Assembly (NCBI GenBank): GCA_003427395.1
Contig: BFEA01000435.1
Span: forward strand, 234,292-286,359
DNA length: 52,068 nt
Direction of reading: 5' to 3'
From: Chara braunii
Lineage: Eukaryota > Streptophyta > Charophyceae > Charales > Characeae
The translations under genes were made by a program, and so were the position numbers. How positions within the stretch are numbered: the stretch's first letter is position 1; each line of letters begins with the position of its first letter. Below the pieces are notes generated by a model. That model was not told where the DNA came from, did not search any database, and saw only the letters and a list, made by a program, of their open reading frames with translations. Below are positions 1 through 12,042 of the stretch, one piece after another.

Positions 1-19
1 TGGCTCCATTCCATTGTTG

Positions 20-275
20 GGGAGCTGCACCTGCTGGAAATCGGGTCCAGCGTCCTTCACATCATAATGACTTGAAGAGACAAGGAACAGCAAGTGCTAG
101 GAACCGGGCCCAACGTCCCATCTGAACAGATATGAGAATAGAAAAGGAAAAGATAAGAGAATTTTTGTTCCTCCGCCTCTTCACTCTGAACGGGCGCCAG
201 ATATGCATGTCTAACTAGCGCTTCCAAACTTCCAAGTCACTCCCTGCTGGAAACCTGGCCCAGCTTGCCATGTTC
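20..275. repeat. Three copies of a ~30-bp motif in the LINE 3' region
   Basis: Related strings around GCTGGAAATCGGGTCCAGC occur near 32-54, 92-120 and 241-270. They lie downstream of the LINE ORF2 stop, probably in its 3' untranslated region. Confidence 0.5.
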
Positions 276-372
276 AGGCAACAGATCTGCATATACTCCA
301 CGATTCCATCGTACAAAAACCAGAGAGTGATATAGATTATGCGCAGAGAGGATAGACTCCTGGTATGAGTAT

Positions 373-1686
373 TTATTTTGGGTCAGGCGTATACCACGAC
401 CAGGGAACCATTGACAAAGTTGCAGGAGGGAAAGGATCCGGGAACTTTAATAATGGTCTCATTGGGATCGTGGGGTCAACATTGCTCCAGTCATTAAAGA
501 TCAGGCGGTAATTTCTTGGAAGCATATCCTGATCACTGTCTTGTATTCCTTCCCATTTCACCTGCCCCAACCTTCCTCCTTAGTCCACTCCAAGCCAGTT
601 TTGATTAAATGTTTGGATATGAAGATTAATATCATTTTTTGAATTAAGGAATTTGAGTTTCTCTTTTAAGGATTCCCATCTGGTCGTAAGTTCTACTTGA
701 ATTTATTGTTTGATGGTTCCTGTAAATTCCGGACCATCAAGACGAGCACCTTCCATTTCGTAAGTACACCTGCGCGTCCATAATGCCCAGATGACTGCCC
801 TTCTTCCTATTATGAATAGATTGGATGTGAAGTTCTCCACTTGAATTGGGTTCTAGATCTCAAGGAGAAGGTGGGAGATGGGAGTGTTCGGTTTATAGGC
901 TAGCCACTTTTCTTGAATTGATAGGACTCTGATCCTAAACAACTTATCTTTTTTGAACCGTCATGTCTGTTGTTGTGTTCTAGTTCTCAAGTAACCGTCC
1001 TCTCCCGGGTAAAATAATGATAAGCAAATATCTTCCGTGGTACAGACTTTATCCACCTTCCCCACTATTCCTGGTTGGTCTACTAAGGACACACAATCGT
1101 TTGAATTAAGAGTGAGTCATTTTCTCAGAATTCTAAGTCATTTCAATGGGACTATGTCACTTATTTGTTCTAGGGCTTCTTTCTGATTGTGGCAATATCT
1201 AAGTCTTCCTTGTAGGATTGACGACTCGATCCAATCTTTGGCGTTAGTGTTCCAGATGTTCCTAATGCGTGTTATTCCTTTTTTGATCCACCCCTTCCAA
1301 GGTGAATCAGAACAGTTAAGGGTGTAGCCTTGGGAATGTTTGATGAATGTGTTGTTGAAGAGTGGTTGTTGGCAAACCTCTTTCCATCTTACCGGTGCCG
1401 ACTTATCTGGAAGTGGTAGTTTTCTCCATGTTTTCAGCAGTTCAATCCAAAATTGATCTCTAGGAAGGTCCTTCTTGGCGGCCTGACGATCTGAGGGTAA
1501 TGGGTTTTGGGGAACAGTTGAACTGCCTCTCGAGAGTGACCAGAATCGATTTTTCAACCACATGAGGGGGTCAATTAATTCGGAAGTGGGGGGTGCTCGT
1601 CTTCTAATTTGTTCAGACGCAAGCATGCTCCAAGGGGTCTGAGGATTAAAAAGGAGGCGCTTAAGCCATTGGATGGTCAGGGTCAT
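373..1686 (-). pseudogene. LINE ORF2, C-terminal region (fragments)
   Basis: Two open stretches in one frame (1686-1138, 182 residues; 570-373, 65 residues) follow the RT domain on the minus strand. The first is rich in Trp and basic residues, as the region after the RT thumb often is in LINE proteins. I see no RNase H or CCHC motif. It is assigned by position, because it continues ORF2 after a frame change between 2058 and 1686. The function of this part is not known. Confidence 0.5.
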
Positions 1687-2057
1687 CGCTTCGGTGTTAG
1701 GATCAATGATGCCTAAACCTCCTTTAGATTTTGGCTGGATGATAGTTAGTCATGTCACCCTACTAATGACGTTTCCGCATTTATGATTCCTACGCCACAG
1801 GAAGGTTGCTAACTGTCTTTGCAATACTTTTAGGGTGACTTTATCCAGAGCCCATGTAACAGATTTATACCAAATTGAGGTCAGCACCACATTGTTAATA
1901 GCTAGTGTTCTTCCGAGAAATTAAGTGTGTTTGTCCTTCCATAAATCTAATTTTGACTGTGCATGTTGTATGATCATGGTATTGGAAACAGGCTTGCCCA
2001 GCACTGAAAGGGATATCCCTAGGACCCTAATTGGAGTTTCATGAGGAAGCTATTTAA

Positions 2058-2855
2058 TCATTGGTCTCTCTGGTGGTCTTCCTCCTTGATAGTGGATCCA
2101 CCAGCCAGTGTTTTGTTCCCCCAATTAACCCTCACGTCTGAAAGTTTAGAGAATTCATCTATGGTTTGTTGAATCGCCTTAAGATTTTCATGTGAAGCAT
2201 CAACCATTAAGGAGAGGTCATCAACAAATCGAGAGCATGTCGGTGAGGCTTCCTCAGGTATGGAAGTCACTTGTATGCGTCTTATATCCTTATGGTGATG
2301 GAGATTTGCCGTCAGGGCTTCCATAATGATCACAAAAAGAAAAGGGGCGATTGGATCTTCTTGCCTTACTGATCTGTACAACAATATAGGGAGAGTCACA
2401 TTACCATTGAACATCACCCTCGTAGTTGCATTCACATGTAGGATCTTAATCCATCTCGTGAAATTAGGTCCAAAATTAAATTTATCTAGACATTTATCTA
2501 GAAAAAAAAAATTCGCATGATTATATGTTTTTTCAAAATCTATGAAAATGAAGGCAGCGTTATGCCTGGATTTACGCGAGAGTTTAATTAATTCATTAAT
2601 TAGTAAAATATTATCTTGAATATTCTTTCCTTGAATAAAACCTATTTGGGCTGGGTGGATTATATCTGATATAATTTTGTTTAAACGAATCGTTAGAGCT
2701 TTTGAGATGAGCTTATAAACTATAGTGAGAAGTGTGATGGGCCGGTAGTTGCATATGTTACATTTGTCACTCTTTTTATATAATAATGTTAAGACTCCTT
2801 GACCCACAATCTCGCCCATCTGACCAGATGTCCAGACATTATGATAGAATTGCAT
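2058..2855 (-). pseudogene. LINE reverse transcriptase domain
   Basis: This open stretch of 265 residues carries the non-LTR RT blocks in order: NYRPITLL (block 1), AQIGFIQGKN (block 2, about residues 69-78), FIDFEKTYNH (block 3, first catalytic Asp, usually FDKAFD-like), RQEDPIAPFLF (block 4, usually RQGDPLSP) and FVDDLSLM (block 5, catalytic Asp pair; FADD or YADD is usual). It makes cDNA from the element RNA at the nicked target. Neighbouring ORF2 segments are in other frames or behind stops, so the domain cannot be made as one full-length protein. Confidence 0.9.
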
Positions 2856-3053
2856 TAGGTCCTTGGAAATGAATTCTCATAGGGTTTTCCATAATTCCTT
2901 TGGTAAGCCATCAATTCCTCGAGTATTTTCCTCCTCCATCAACATTAGAGCAATCCATACTTCCTCTTTTGTAAGAGGTAACTCCAACTGTTCTTTTTGG
3001 AGTTGAGTGAGAGCCTTAGACATTGGTTCCAAAAATTCATCAATCTCCTTGTT

Positions 3054-3590
3054 TCATTGGTTCTCAGGGGTATGTCCAGTTCCCGATAAGAAGAGGTTTT
3101 GAAAAAAAATTCTTGCTATCTTGGTGCACTCTGCTGTGGAAGTTGTTGGTTGATCATTAAGCCGTAGGGGGTGAGAGAGGCTTTCAATAACTGTTCTTCC
3201 ACTTCGATCTCTAACCATCGCAAAAAATCTTGCATCCATTCCCTCTTCAGTTACCAGTTGTCTAAGCTTACCCCTGATTCTGATGCCATGTTAGTGATAT
3301 TCCATCTGGGAGAGAAGGTGATCCTCTAGTGCCTGCAGTTCTAGGGTGGAATTTCAATTGTCTTCTTCGTTCTGATTGTCATCCTCCACGGATTGACGTT
3401 GTTGGATACGTTGATATATTCTTGTTTCGTTTGAATGTCTGTCTGCTGCTAGTAATTTTGAATATTCATTGCATTTACGCCCTAGAAAAACTCGACCGTT
3501 GTTGAACCACGTGATATCGTCTTGGATGACGGTTTTCTGTTGACGCCAAAAGGACCAAACGTCCTTTAGGTAGGACCTAAACCTTTCCAT
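3054..3590 (-). pseudogene. LINE ORF2 linker between endonuclease and RT
   Basis: Two open stretches (3590-3354 and 3239-3054) lie in the same frame as the RT domain and between the EN and RT domains. They include the segment DARFFAMVRDR and a helical, glutamine-rich run typical of the ORF2 inter-domain region. A stop separates them. The endonuclease upstream is in a different frame, so a frameshift lies near 3600. Confidence 0.6.
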
Positions 3591-3607
3591 TTATAGGAGA
3601 GATGTAT

Positions 3608-4486
3608 TTAGCTTGTAGAACCCTTACCTTGATCGGGTTTTTCCCTAAAGAATAGGATGACTACACACATGGCATGGTCTAGCCCTACAAGGGGGCTTCT
3701 AGGAAAAATTTCTGCAATCTGAAGAGAACCCTCCAATTCTTCCAAGAGGAGTATTAAGTCTATGCGAGATTTAGAAGCCGATGACGTCTGACTTTTTCGA
3801 AAGCATGTAAAGGAGCGAATAGTGAGATTTAATCTTCTGAACGAGTCAAATAGATTGAAGGATTGAGTCAGATTGGTAATCATTGCTTCGTCTGCTTCTA
3901 CATAGGTCGGACATGGATTATGAATTTTCCATCGATCAAGGGAACGTTCCGGAACGGCGTTGAAGTCACCTGCCATAATCACTGGTATTCCTACTGGAAG
4001 CTTAGGAATTAGAGTTTCAAAGAAACGTTGGCGGTTATCAACCTCATTTGGACCATAGACACATAGGACAGGGACGATCTGGAACTCCTACATTGCCAGG
4101 TTATATGCCCATTTCCCTTCTTCTTTATCTACCTCCCAGTAAATTGGTTCTACTTTGGATCTTGGTGGGATCCAAATAGCAACTCCAACACTTCCTGGTC
4201 GAGGAGCATGAGCTCTGAAAGCTGTTTGAGACCATATCTGTTTATGGCAATGATTGAGAGTGTCGGTGTCCATGAAATGAGTTTCTTGAATACAAATAAC
4301 GTCACGCCATTGTTTCCCTCCTATTCCTTTAAGTTGGTCATAAATAGTTTGCTTCTTTTCAAACCTGGATGAAGCAAGTCCATTAACATTTAGGGATCTC
4401 AAGTCCAAGTCTGCTTGTCTTTTCACGTATTTCCAGGTTTTATCCTTATTATATAAGGCATCCAATACCTGAAATTTTTTCATCAT
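3608..4486 (-). pseudogene. LINE APE-type endonuclease domain
   Basis: This is the N-terminal part of ORF2, of the exonuclease-endonuclease-phosphatase fold that nicks target DNA for target-primed reverse transcription. Motifs in order: SLNVNGL; ICIQETHF with the metal-binding Glu; GDFNAVP with catalytic Asp and Asn; SRIDLIL; and GLDHAMCVV with the terminal Asp-His pair. One in-frame TAG at 4088-4090 splits it into two pieces (4486-4088 and 3982-3608, same frame). A start near 4446-4486 is plausible. All key residues seem present, so the damage is the stop and the later frameshift. Confidence 0.88.
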
Positions 4487-4825
4487 ATCCGTTTATTAAA
4501 ACAACCCATACAGGACAATCATTACCCTACGGTAGTGTAGTAGAGAGTGTAGCTGTTACAACAGATGAGTTTTCCTGCCATTGGTCTAGATTCAACAAAC
4601 CCCCTAAGGAAAGAGTGTATTGACTAAGGAGACGGACCAATAGTGTTCCCACATCCGTCTCCTACCAGAAACTGTTTGCTTTAATTTTCATTAGCTGCAA
4701 TTTTGTCAGGAGGTCCTGATTGAGCCATTTGAGATCAACATTCTTGCAGACTTCATATTTCAGGAAAACGTCCCATTCTGCCAATCTCTGTTCCCCTTCA
4801 GTTATGATGAGAGAAGATGTACTCC

Positions 4826-5210
4826 TCATGGGGGGATTGTCATTAATGAACTTATCACAGGTTCATTTGCCTTTCGGTCAGATCTAGTGGTCAGCGATAG
4901 GAATAGAGAGGTAGTACCTAGGACTGTTACTTCTCCATGCATCGCATTCATAGGAACAATTAATCCTACCTCCCATAAGTCATCCTTACATCTCACTGGG
5001 AACAAAACAATACCTGTCTTGACTGGGGACAATATCCCCTGACCTTTTGCCAGGCGATGTTTCAGTTTCTGTCTCTTGGTTGAGAGATCAGAATCAGGGG
5101 GCGTTAGCAGGACCTGTTGGAAAATCGACGATACTTGAGAGTTTTCTATGTCGGCGCCTACATTCGACAACTGATTGCTCTGAAGATCTTCCGTAAGGTC
5201 TACTATTTGT

Positions 5211-5278
<68 letters not shown>

Positions 5279-5363
5279 CCGACGAAACAGTTTGTCACAG
5301 CCCCTCGTTTGTTGTCCTCTTCTCTCTCTCTGCCTACGGTTTACCGGGCAGTTCTGTTTGTGA

Positions 5364-5416
<53 letters not shown>

Positions 5417-6957
5417 CGGAGTTTTCCTGAGCATTATTGGCATCACTCTGTGTTGCAGTTTGGTCCTCTGTGTGGGACTGCATGACTTCCGAATTCCTGT
5501 GTATTTCTTTCTATAATCGTACGAAAGAAACCCCTGGGTCCCATTCTATCAGGCCCTGATTTTGTTTCATAGGTACAATGGTCTGTTGGTCACCCGGAAT
5601 CTGCAGGTATTTTTTTTTCCCAGCGAGCTCAGAAATGATCGATTTGAAACAGGTCTATTCGACATTTCGTTCTGGGCTCGTGGACTTCCCAGCATGTTTG
5701 AGCGTGGATGGTTCCTCCGCCTCCTTCTGCAGATCGCTCGGGCCCAACGATTGTAGAATCAAAGTTGATTGATTGCAGTTTTCTGTGTAGGCTTCCAGTG
5801 AAGTGATCTGTATTTTCCTTGGAAGCATTGTGCCAGAGGGTTTATTATTTGGAGGAGTTCAAATTAATTGTTAATTATTCAGTGGATTTTCGACCAACTC
5901 ATTCTATTGTATCTGAACCTGAAGGTGAGTCTGCTCACTGAGCACTGCCTTACCTAGTCGTGATATTCTCATTACGTCTGTTTCCTCCGTTTCATCATCA
6001 AGTAGAGACAGAGGCTGAAATCTATTTTGTAGTCTTGGTAATGCTTTTGGTTTCCTTGCTCTAGTGCAATTGAACCTTGATGACACAATAAATAACAATC
6101 TCAAACTCACATCTTCCCACGTCACCCCCATTGGCGGGCCCTGCAGTAGGAAGGACACTAAACTTCCATTATTTTCCAGCATCTGCATTAATTCCGTGAA
6201 TATTTGCGGCCGCGCATCTGTGGGCAGATAAGGATGCTACCCTTTTAGATTACATAATAACCAATCCACAATTTGGAGGACCTTCATTTTAGTGTCAACC
6301 GATACTGTTGTGTTACTACTACCAGTCATTGCAGCTGGAGGCGGGACGCAAGGCTGGTTAGTTTCAATATCCATTGGTTCAGGACCAAAAACATCTCTAA
6401 GGAAATCCACTTCCATCGATATTATTTTGGGCTCTGAACTTTTCGGTTCGACTCCTAGTTCCTCTTCCCTTTCTTTCCTCCTTTCCTTTTCTTTCTCCTC
6501 GGAGTCCACCTTTTGTTGTATCTCTCCTTTCTTCTTAACCTCCCTCCATTCTGAGACTGGCCCGTTTTTCTGTATGTAGTCTGTTGCCTTGGGTCCCACT
6601 TGTCATTCCCCTGCGTTCAGTGCGGGGGAAGACATGCCGCCGTGTTTCTGTGATTTCCCATTCCTTCCTTCATTTCCGGTAATGCTCATGTCTTTACTCC
6701 CACCCCTTTGGCTTGACCGTGCTTTGGACGCTATTCCCTGTTTGTTTGTGTCAAATACCACAGCCTTCCCAGCTTGAGACAAGTGATGTGATTGCTGATG
6801 AAAGGCTTGGCCCTGTGCTTGGGAGGACGAAGAGTGGGATGGGGGAATCCATTCGTGTGGTGGGCGCAGGATTTATGAAGATTACTTCTTCCTTCCCACA
6901 CCCATCCCACCGGCTGTCCGGATTGATTGACATCTTCGCGGTAAACCCACCCCTCAT
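4826..6957 (-). pseudogene. LINE ORF1-like protein, fragmented
   Basis: Minus-strand open stretches at 6957-6751, 6599-6237, 6188-5904 and 5446-4826 precede ORF2. They are lysine/glutamate-rich in part (a run of about 25 charged residues near the start of the second stretch). They lack a recognisable CCHC or RRM motif. By position this is ORF1, which in LINEs normally encodes an RNA-binding protein. The last stretch is open through two (TA)n tracts only because TAT and ATA are never stops, so the Ile-Tyr runs are an artefact of the mini-element inserted at 5213-5413. Confidence 0.55.
5213..5413 (+). mobile_element. (TA)n-flanked mini-element, copy 1 (5' half of ribozyme-like core missing)
   Basis: A unique ~91-bp core (5275-5365) lies between (TA)n tracts at 5213-5274 and 5366-5413. 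The core recurs nearly identically and inverted at 12608-12697, with about three differences over 89 bp. It keeps CCGACGAAACAG and CTGTTTGTGAC ends and an internal hairpin (5330-5351, CTGCC paired with GGCAG). The CTGATAAGTCGG segment present in copy 2 is replaced here by the TA tract. It sits inside the LINE ORF1 region, so it inserted after the LINE or arose there. Confidence 0.7.
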
Positions 6958-6999
6958 GGCCTGGTACCGCTGAGATCCATCTGTTGGGTCTTCGTGGAT

Positions 7000-9125
7000 C
7001 TTTTTTGAGTCGTCTCTTAGGGGGGATCGCGTGTTGGGGATGCTGGGTGCATGTGTAAACCCAATTTAGTGACCCAAAATTCCCAAATTCCAGAGTCCAT
7101 CAAGAAATCATGTGCAAAATGAACTACCGAAGAAAAATGAACCAAAACCACAAAAAAAAGAAACGAGCAGTCAGCGTTGCGTGATCATGTCCACCATTCA
7201 TCCGGAGTTATTACCAACCCCTGCCAATCCGCCCTACAACCCGCGCGGCAGGGGTCTGTGCCCACAGGCCCCAAACTGCTGACAAAGACCCCGCAAACCC
7301 AGCCACCTCCTCGCGATTTAAAGCGGATAGCACCTTCCCACACTCCTCTTTAGAAAAACAACAACTCCCACCACGATGCTGTTTTCACTAACCAGGGGAT
7401 TACCCTACCTCCCGCGCGGCAGGGACTAAAAAGCCCCGCAAAACCTTCCCACCTCCTCGTGATTGAGGGTAAGCCTCTCCCTCAATCTACATACACCCCC
7501 TACGGATGCTTCTCCTCCCTCCACGACGAAACCCACACTATGCTGCTCCCTAGAAATAAATTGGAGCCTTTTGCCACGGGCTGTGCTAGTGTAAGATTCT
7601 CGTATCACCCGCAGTAGTATACCCTGAAGGATGTTTGCCCCTCCCTTCCCCCCGGGGAAGAAAAAGTGATAGCACTTGGATTTTTGACTTCATTTGAATT
7701 TCTCTCTTGTCCTTTCACGGCCGTTAGTTCCAAGTTCCTGTTTGGGGGTGTACATAACTGTGTGTGCGTAAAGGGTTACTGTTTTGGCTTATAAAGGTCT
7801 CAGCTGATGTTATATTTGTATCGGGACGCTTGACCCGTTTTCCAGCAGGTGACACCCCCCACAAATAGATGGGGCCTTCGGATTCATGCAAAAAAAAAAA
7901 AAAAAAAAAAAAGAGAAACTGTTTTCGCTAGGGGCCTGTTATGAAAGACATCCTCCTTTGGTGAGTTTCCAGTGTTTGGTTGTCCGCTTTTTAAACCACC
8001 AGCAGTACGTCCCTTTCCCAGCCATGTTGCCGAGATGCGCTGGGTAACATGTCCGAGATACGCTTGCAAAGGTTGGTGTGCAGAAGATAGCTAGAGCATG
8101 TAGCACATGGCTCAGGAGCTAGCAACATTGGGTAGGGGAGCAGAGTACATTTCATAGGGGTGGCATCTCCTCGCTCGCCTATTGCGAGCGTTGTCGTTAT
8201 CACGTCTGACTTTGGCTATTGCATAGCGAAGAGTACCATAGGATACCTCAACAAAGATACGCAAGATGCCAAGGCAAACAATAATCTGATCAAGCATCCA
8301 GAGCAAGCATTGAAGCCATTCCATTTCGCTCAATAGTAGAAGGCAGAGGACACGAGAAACCAGCAATCAAGAAAACAACCAGAGAGGTAAGGGATGAACA
8401 GAGACCGACAGCAGGAGCAGGAATGGGGTGTAGGAGGGAGAGGAGGGAAGGGAGAAGGAGAAAGAAGAAAAGAAGGGAAGAGGGAAGAAAAAAGTGAGGA
8501 GAAAAAGGAGATAAATTGAACACAGAACGCGAATTCCTGAAGCCCAAGCGCTGGTATTTCAATAATAAACATAAAGCTCATAGAAGACCCCCATCAGGCA
8601 GGGCGAGCTGTGCAAGGGCACAGTTGGTCGTCTAGCCACTATGGAAGCCAGTGTCGGCGAATCCGGACATGTTTCGACTGCAGCCGACCAACAGTCATCA
8701 TCAGGGGAAGGTGCTAGGTTCCAAGATATCGAATGCTGTGTCCAGAAGGGAATAAATAGGGAAAGAGGGGGAGGAAAGAACGCGAGAAGGAGAGAGAGAG
8801 AGATACTTAGCTTTCATGAGGCTGGGCCGGATCAGCGGCGCAAGGAGGATAATGCCATAGAGTGGGCGCATGAGTAGCGCGTTCACTGTGAAGCGAGGAA
8901 AGTATCGGCGCGAAAATGAGTAGTCAATAAGCAGCCGGCGAGACCGCCGCGTCCGCTCCTGTTGAGCTGGGCACATAAAGGAGATGGATCGGCTGGGGAT
9001 GATGGTATAAAAAGGGACCAGAAGCCGATTGCCGGGTTGACATAATATGTTGAGGGACAATGGGTTTCGGTATCACCAACGTGCATCATTCTTCTGCCAC
9101 AAGTTCGGTCGAATTACACAAGATC
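7000..9125. other. Gene-free stretch with low-complexity tracts
   Basis: No ORF here looks coding. Two similar segments containing CCCGCGCGGCAGGG and CCACCTCCTCG lie near 7230-7330 and 7410-7465 and look like an old duplication. There is a 23-nt A run (7890-7912) that could be the tail of a short plus-strand retroposon, and a strongly purine-rich tract at about 8390-8520. A TATAAAAAG string at 9007-9015 resembles a TATA box, but no gene follows. Confidence 0.5.
7890..7912 (+). repeat. Poly(A) run, possible retroposon tail
   Basis: A 23-nt A homopolymer ends a stretch of mixed composition. It could be the 3' tail of a short retroposon, but no flanking duplication was found. Confidence 0.4.
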
Positions 9126-9129
9126 TTGC

Positions 9130-9515
9130 AATTGTGTACATTATCGATGAAATCCGCACGAACTTTTTAATTTGCCATGCATAAGAGTTTCCTTTATTAA
9201 TGCAAACTATAAGTTATGTTGATTTTATCATTGCTATGTAATGTACGAGTCATATGTCATCAGAGAGGGATGTATACGCAATAAACTTAATGATATTTGC
9301 ACAATTAATCGAACACCACAATCGGAATGTTGTATATTGTCGATAAAATTCATAGTATTCATATAAATTTTTAATTCATCACGCTAAGGGTTTCAGATAC
9401 AAAATCCAGAGTTGATGATTTTATTAAATGTAGAAAGTCACAAGGCATTTGAATGGATGTACACGCAAGAGACTTTGTGATCTTTGCATAATCAATCGCA
9501 CACAGAGTCTCACAT
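9130..9515. repeat. Two diverged ~190-bp tandem units
   Basis: Unit 1 (from about 9131) and unit 2 (from about 9329) share matching blocks in the same order: TGTACATTATCGATGAAAT versus TGTATATTGTCGATAAAAT, then TTTTTAATT, then ATGTATACGCAATAAACTT versus ATGTACACGCAAGAGACTT. The spacing is 187-198 bp. A weaker third copy may follow to about 9700. Confidence 0.65.
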
Positions 9516-12040
9516 AGTCGAATTCTGACTTGCATCCTCATTTCTCTTTATCATATTAGTTAACAATTTTGAATATGCATTGTCAATGATATGCGCTTCT
9601 TAAATTTTCGTACTTAAAAATTTGCAATATGGACTTTAATGCAAAGTAGTTCTAACGTAGAAAATCAAAGACTCATGTGGACAAATACAATGAGTTTATC
9701 ACACTGAACGCAAACTCGTAAGAATAAAATAAAGCAATGACACGCATTTTATCATGTCTAATAAGGTGTTGAACGTGTATCATAACTCATTAATGAAGAA
9801 AACACGTGTTATACGAGCATCAGGTTGTCAATTGTTGTTTAATATGAAGGATATCTCTCTGAGAGAAATTCAATGTGAAAAGTGGTCGATGAACAGGTTT
9901 TAACAACGTTGCAAACATTAATATGAACACCCCGCAACTCGCACAATCCAATTGTTTTGGAACTTTTTCCATAACAACATTTGCCTCTATAAACTTTCAA
10001 CTCTTATGCGACTCGATATATAATGTTTCCTATTATAAATACTGTACAATCGAATTGAAAAGACAGATTGTCAAATCCCTATCAACTACATCGTGATGAA
10101 AATATAAAAAACGTTGAAGACATTGTCTCTTAAGTCGACGGAAAGCAAAATTCAGTGACCATTATCTTTGTGGACACGCACAAAGATAATATCATAATCA
10201 AGTATATTTGTTCCTTTCGCTCATCTTCGCAACCCGTTGTATCCTTGAAGTTGCAGTTTATTGAAGAAGAACAAATTGAAGTTGGAGACAACAAGGTCCA
10301 GCGACAGGTTACGTGTCGCACATGTGGTCGACCCCAAAAGCGTCATGAAAAATATTGTAACTTCATCATTAACCTCGTCATAAATATACAGAAGGGTGAG
10401 GAACGTTTTTGTCATAATAGAGAAATGATTGTCGGGAAAGGTGGAGAGAGATGCGAGAGGAGGAAACAAGCCCCGTAATATGTCTTCAAGAACCCACAAG
10501 CGATGAAGTACAAGTGCTACTGCGAAGCTTCCCCTGCGCCCTCCTGCCATTGTCATGCGTACTGCATAACACCGAGCAACGCACACGCTGACCAATGAGA
10601 AACGAGATTCTAAGGAATATTGTACGTAGCACGACGCATTGCCAAATAATTTTGATACCTGGTCTGACCCCTAGTTACAAATCATGAATATGTCCCCTTG
10701 TCCTAAGGGAGAAGCGAAAAACGCGGCTCAACGGTTATGACACGCTCTCTCTCTCCAGTTTCGACATTGACCCTGATGCCTTCAACGTTTTTCTATTTTT
10801 TCGTAAACATGGGGACTTTCTGCAACATATGCGTCGCATATCTTGAGGACCTTCGTTTGCGAGATGACCCTCTCTCTAAGTAAAACAAAAGAAAAAACAC
10901 AAAATGAATATACATTTCTAAAACTCGGATCGCATAAAACACTGAATTCGTAAAAACCTAACAAAACCGCAAACCTAACATTTTTTATAGAATGAAAAAG
11001 TAAAAGTAAAACTGTTAATTTTTACACATAAAAAAAAGTGTTTTTTATTATTTCCTAAGAAAAAGGAGGAAAAAAATGAGCAAGAACTTCAGCGATTCTC
11101 AAATTGTGCAAAAAAAATCTTTCCCGCAAAGAGCATGTTATAAGACTATAAGTCGTTATCAGTAGATTGACAAAAAACATAGTTCAAACAAGATAATCTT
11201 TAAGGACTGCAAGGCGAACTCCAAACATGTTTAAAAAAATAGTTTAAGTAAATACTCATTTATAAAACTATAGGTCGTTTTCAACAATTTTGTAAAAACC
11301 AAGCTTTTCGAAAACTAGTTTATAGAACTATAAATCAATATAAATCTATTTTTAAGTTAACTGTAAAACCCTTTTCAAAAAATATATGTTATGTAAAAGA
11401 ACTCAAACTACTTTTGTTTAGGAAACATACTCAAATTCCTAACCAACCACGATTTAAAATAAAAAAATAAAAAAATATTTTAATAAAAAACAATAAAACA
11501 CAACATATTCGTCCATGTACGAGATAACATATCTAAGCGAACGTATTCGTGAATAGAAGAGCATGTGTGCGTGTTTGGGAAACCCCCGAATAAGTTCGTC
11601 GTTGTAAATCATATTTATAAAACTATAAATATGATTTTTTAGATTAAAAACAAATTGGGATATTTTGGTTCCTGAACAAATGGTGCTCTGCAAGGTAGTG
11701 ATTTGCTTGTAAAAAAACTTGCGTCTTTCCTCATCACTTCTAGTGGTTTAAAAAAAATATTTTTTTATTCCTTTTTCACGGTTAATTTACTTCATATAGA
11801 ATTTTGTTCATGTAGGAGGCCTGAAAATTGTACTATCATAATCTTTAAAAATTTGCATGCAAACCTAATAATTTATTTTGTTTGGTTTTCACGAATCTTA
11901 TGTTATAAAAGTATTATACAAAAGAAGGGCACAACCTACAAGACGAGGACCTCTACAAACACTAAGTACGGACTCTCTATCGCTTTAACCACCTCCACGT
12001 GCGTGTGCGGTCCGTAACAGAGCGAAAAGCGTATGCGAGT
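9516..12040. other. AT-rich gene-free region with short diverged repeats
   Basis: About 2.5 kb of AT-rich DNA with no convincing coding region. The motif TTATAAAACTATAGGTCGTT and relatives recur at about 11139, 11260, 11320 and 11614 (first spacing 121 bp). The base composition differs sharply from the GC-rich blocks on the right. Confidence 0.55.
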
Positions 12041-12042
12041 TT

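Larger units (their letters stand above)
1..7000 (-). mobile_element. LINE (non-LTR retrotransposon), degenerate, minus strand
   Basis: Read on the minus strand, the region encodes an ORF1-like lysine/glutamate-rich protein (about 6957-4826) and then an ORF2 with an APE-type endonuclease (4486-3608), a linker, reverse transcriptase (2855-2058) and a C-terminal part (1686-373). This order and the absence of LTRs fit an L1-like LINE. ORF2 shifts frame near 3600 and again between 2058 and 1686, and has several in-frame stops, so the copy is dead. The 3' end runs off the window at position 1, so no poly(A) tail or target-site duplication is visible. The 5' limit near 7.0 kb is approximate. Confidence 0.85.

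Noticed and set aside
4826-5446. A genuine 206-residue protein with Ile-Tyr repeats
   Set aside because: The repeats are translations of (TA)n; the frame is open because TAT/ATA are not stops.
10155-10478. 107-codon plus ORF with CRTCGRP and later Cys/His, zinc-ribbon-like
   Set aside because: Too short and isolated in AT-rich DNA; the cysteine spacing is not a known motif and there is no supporting context.
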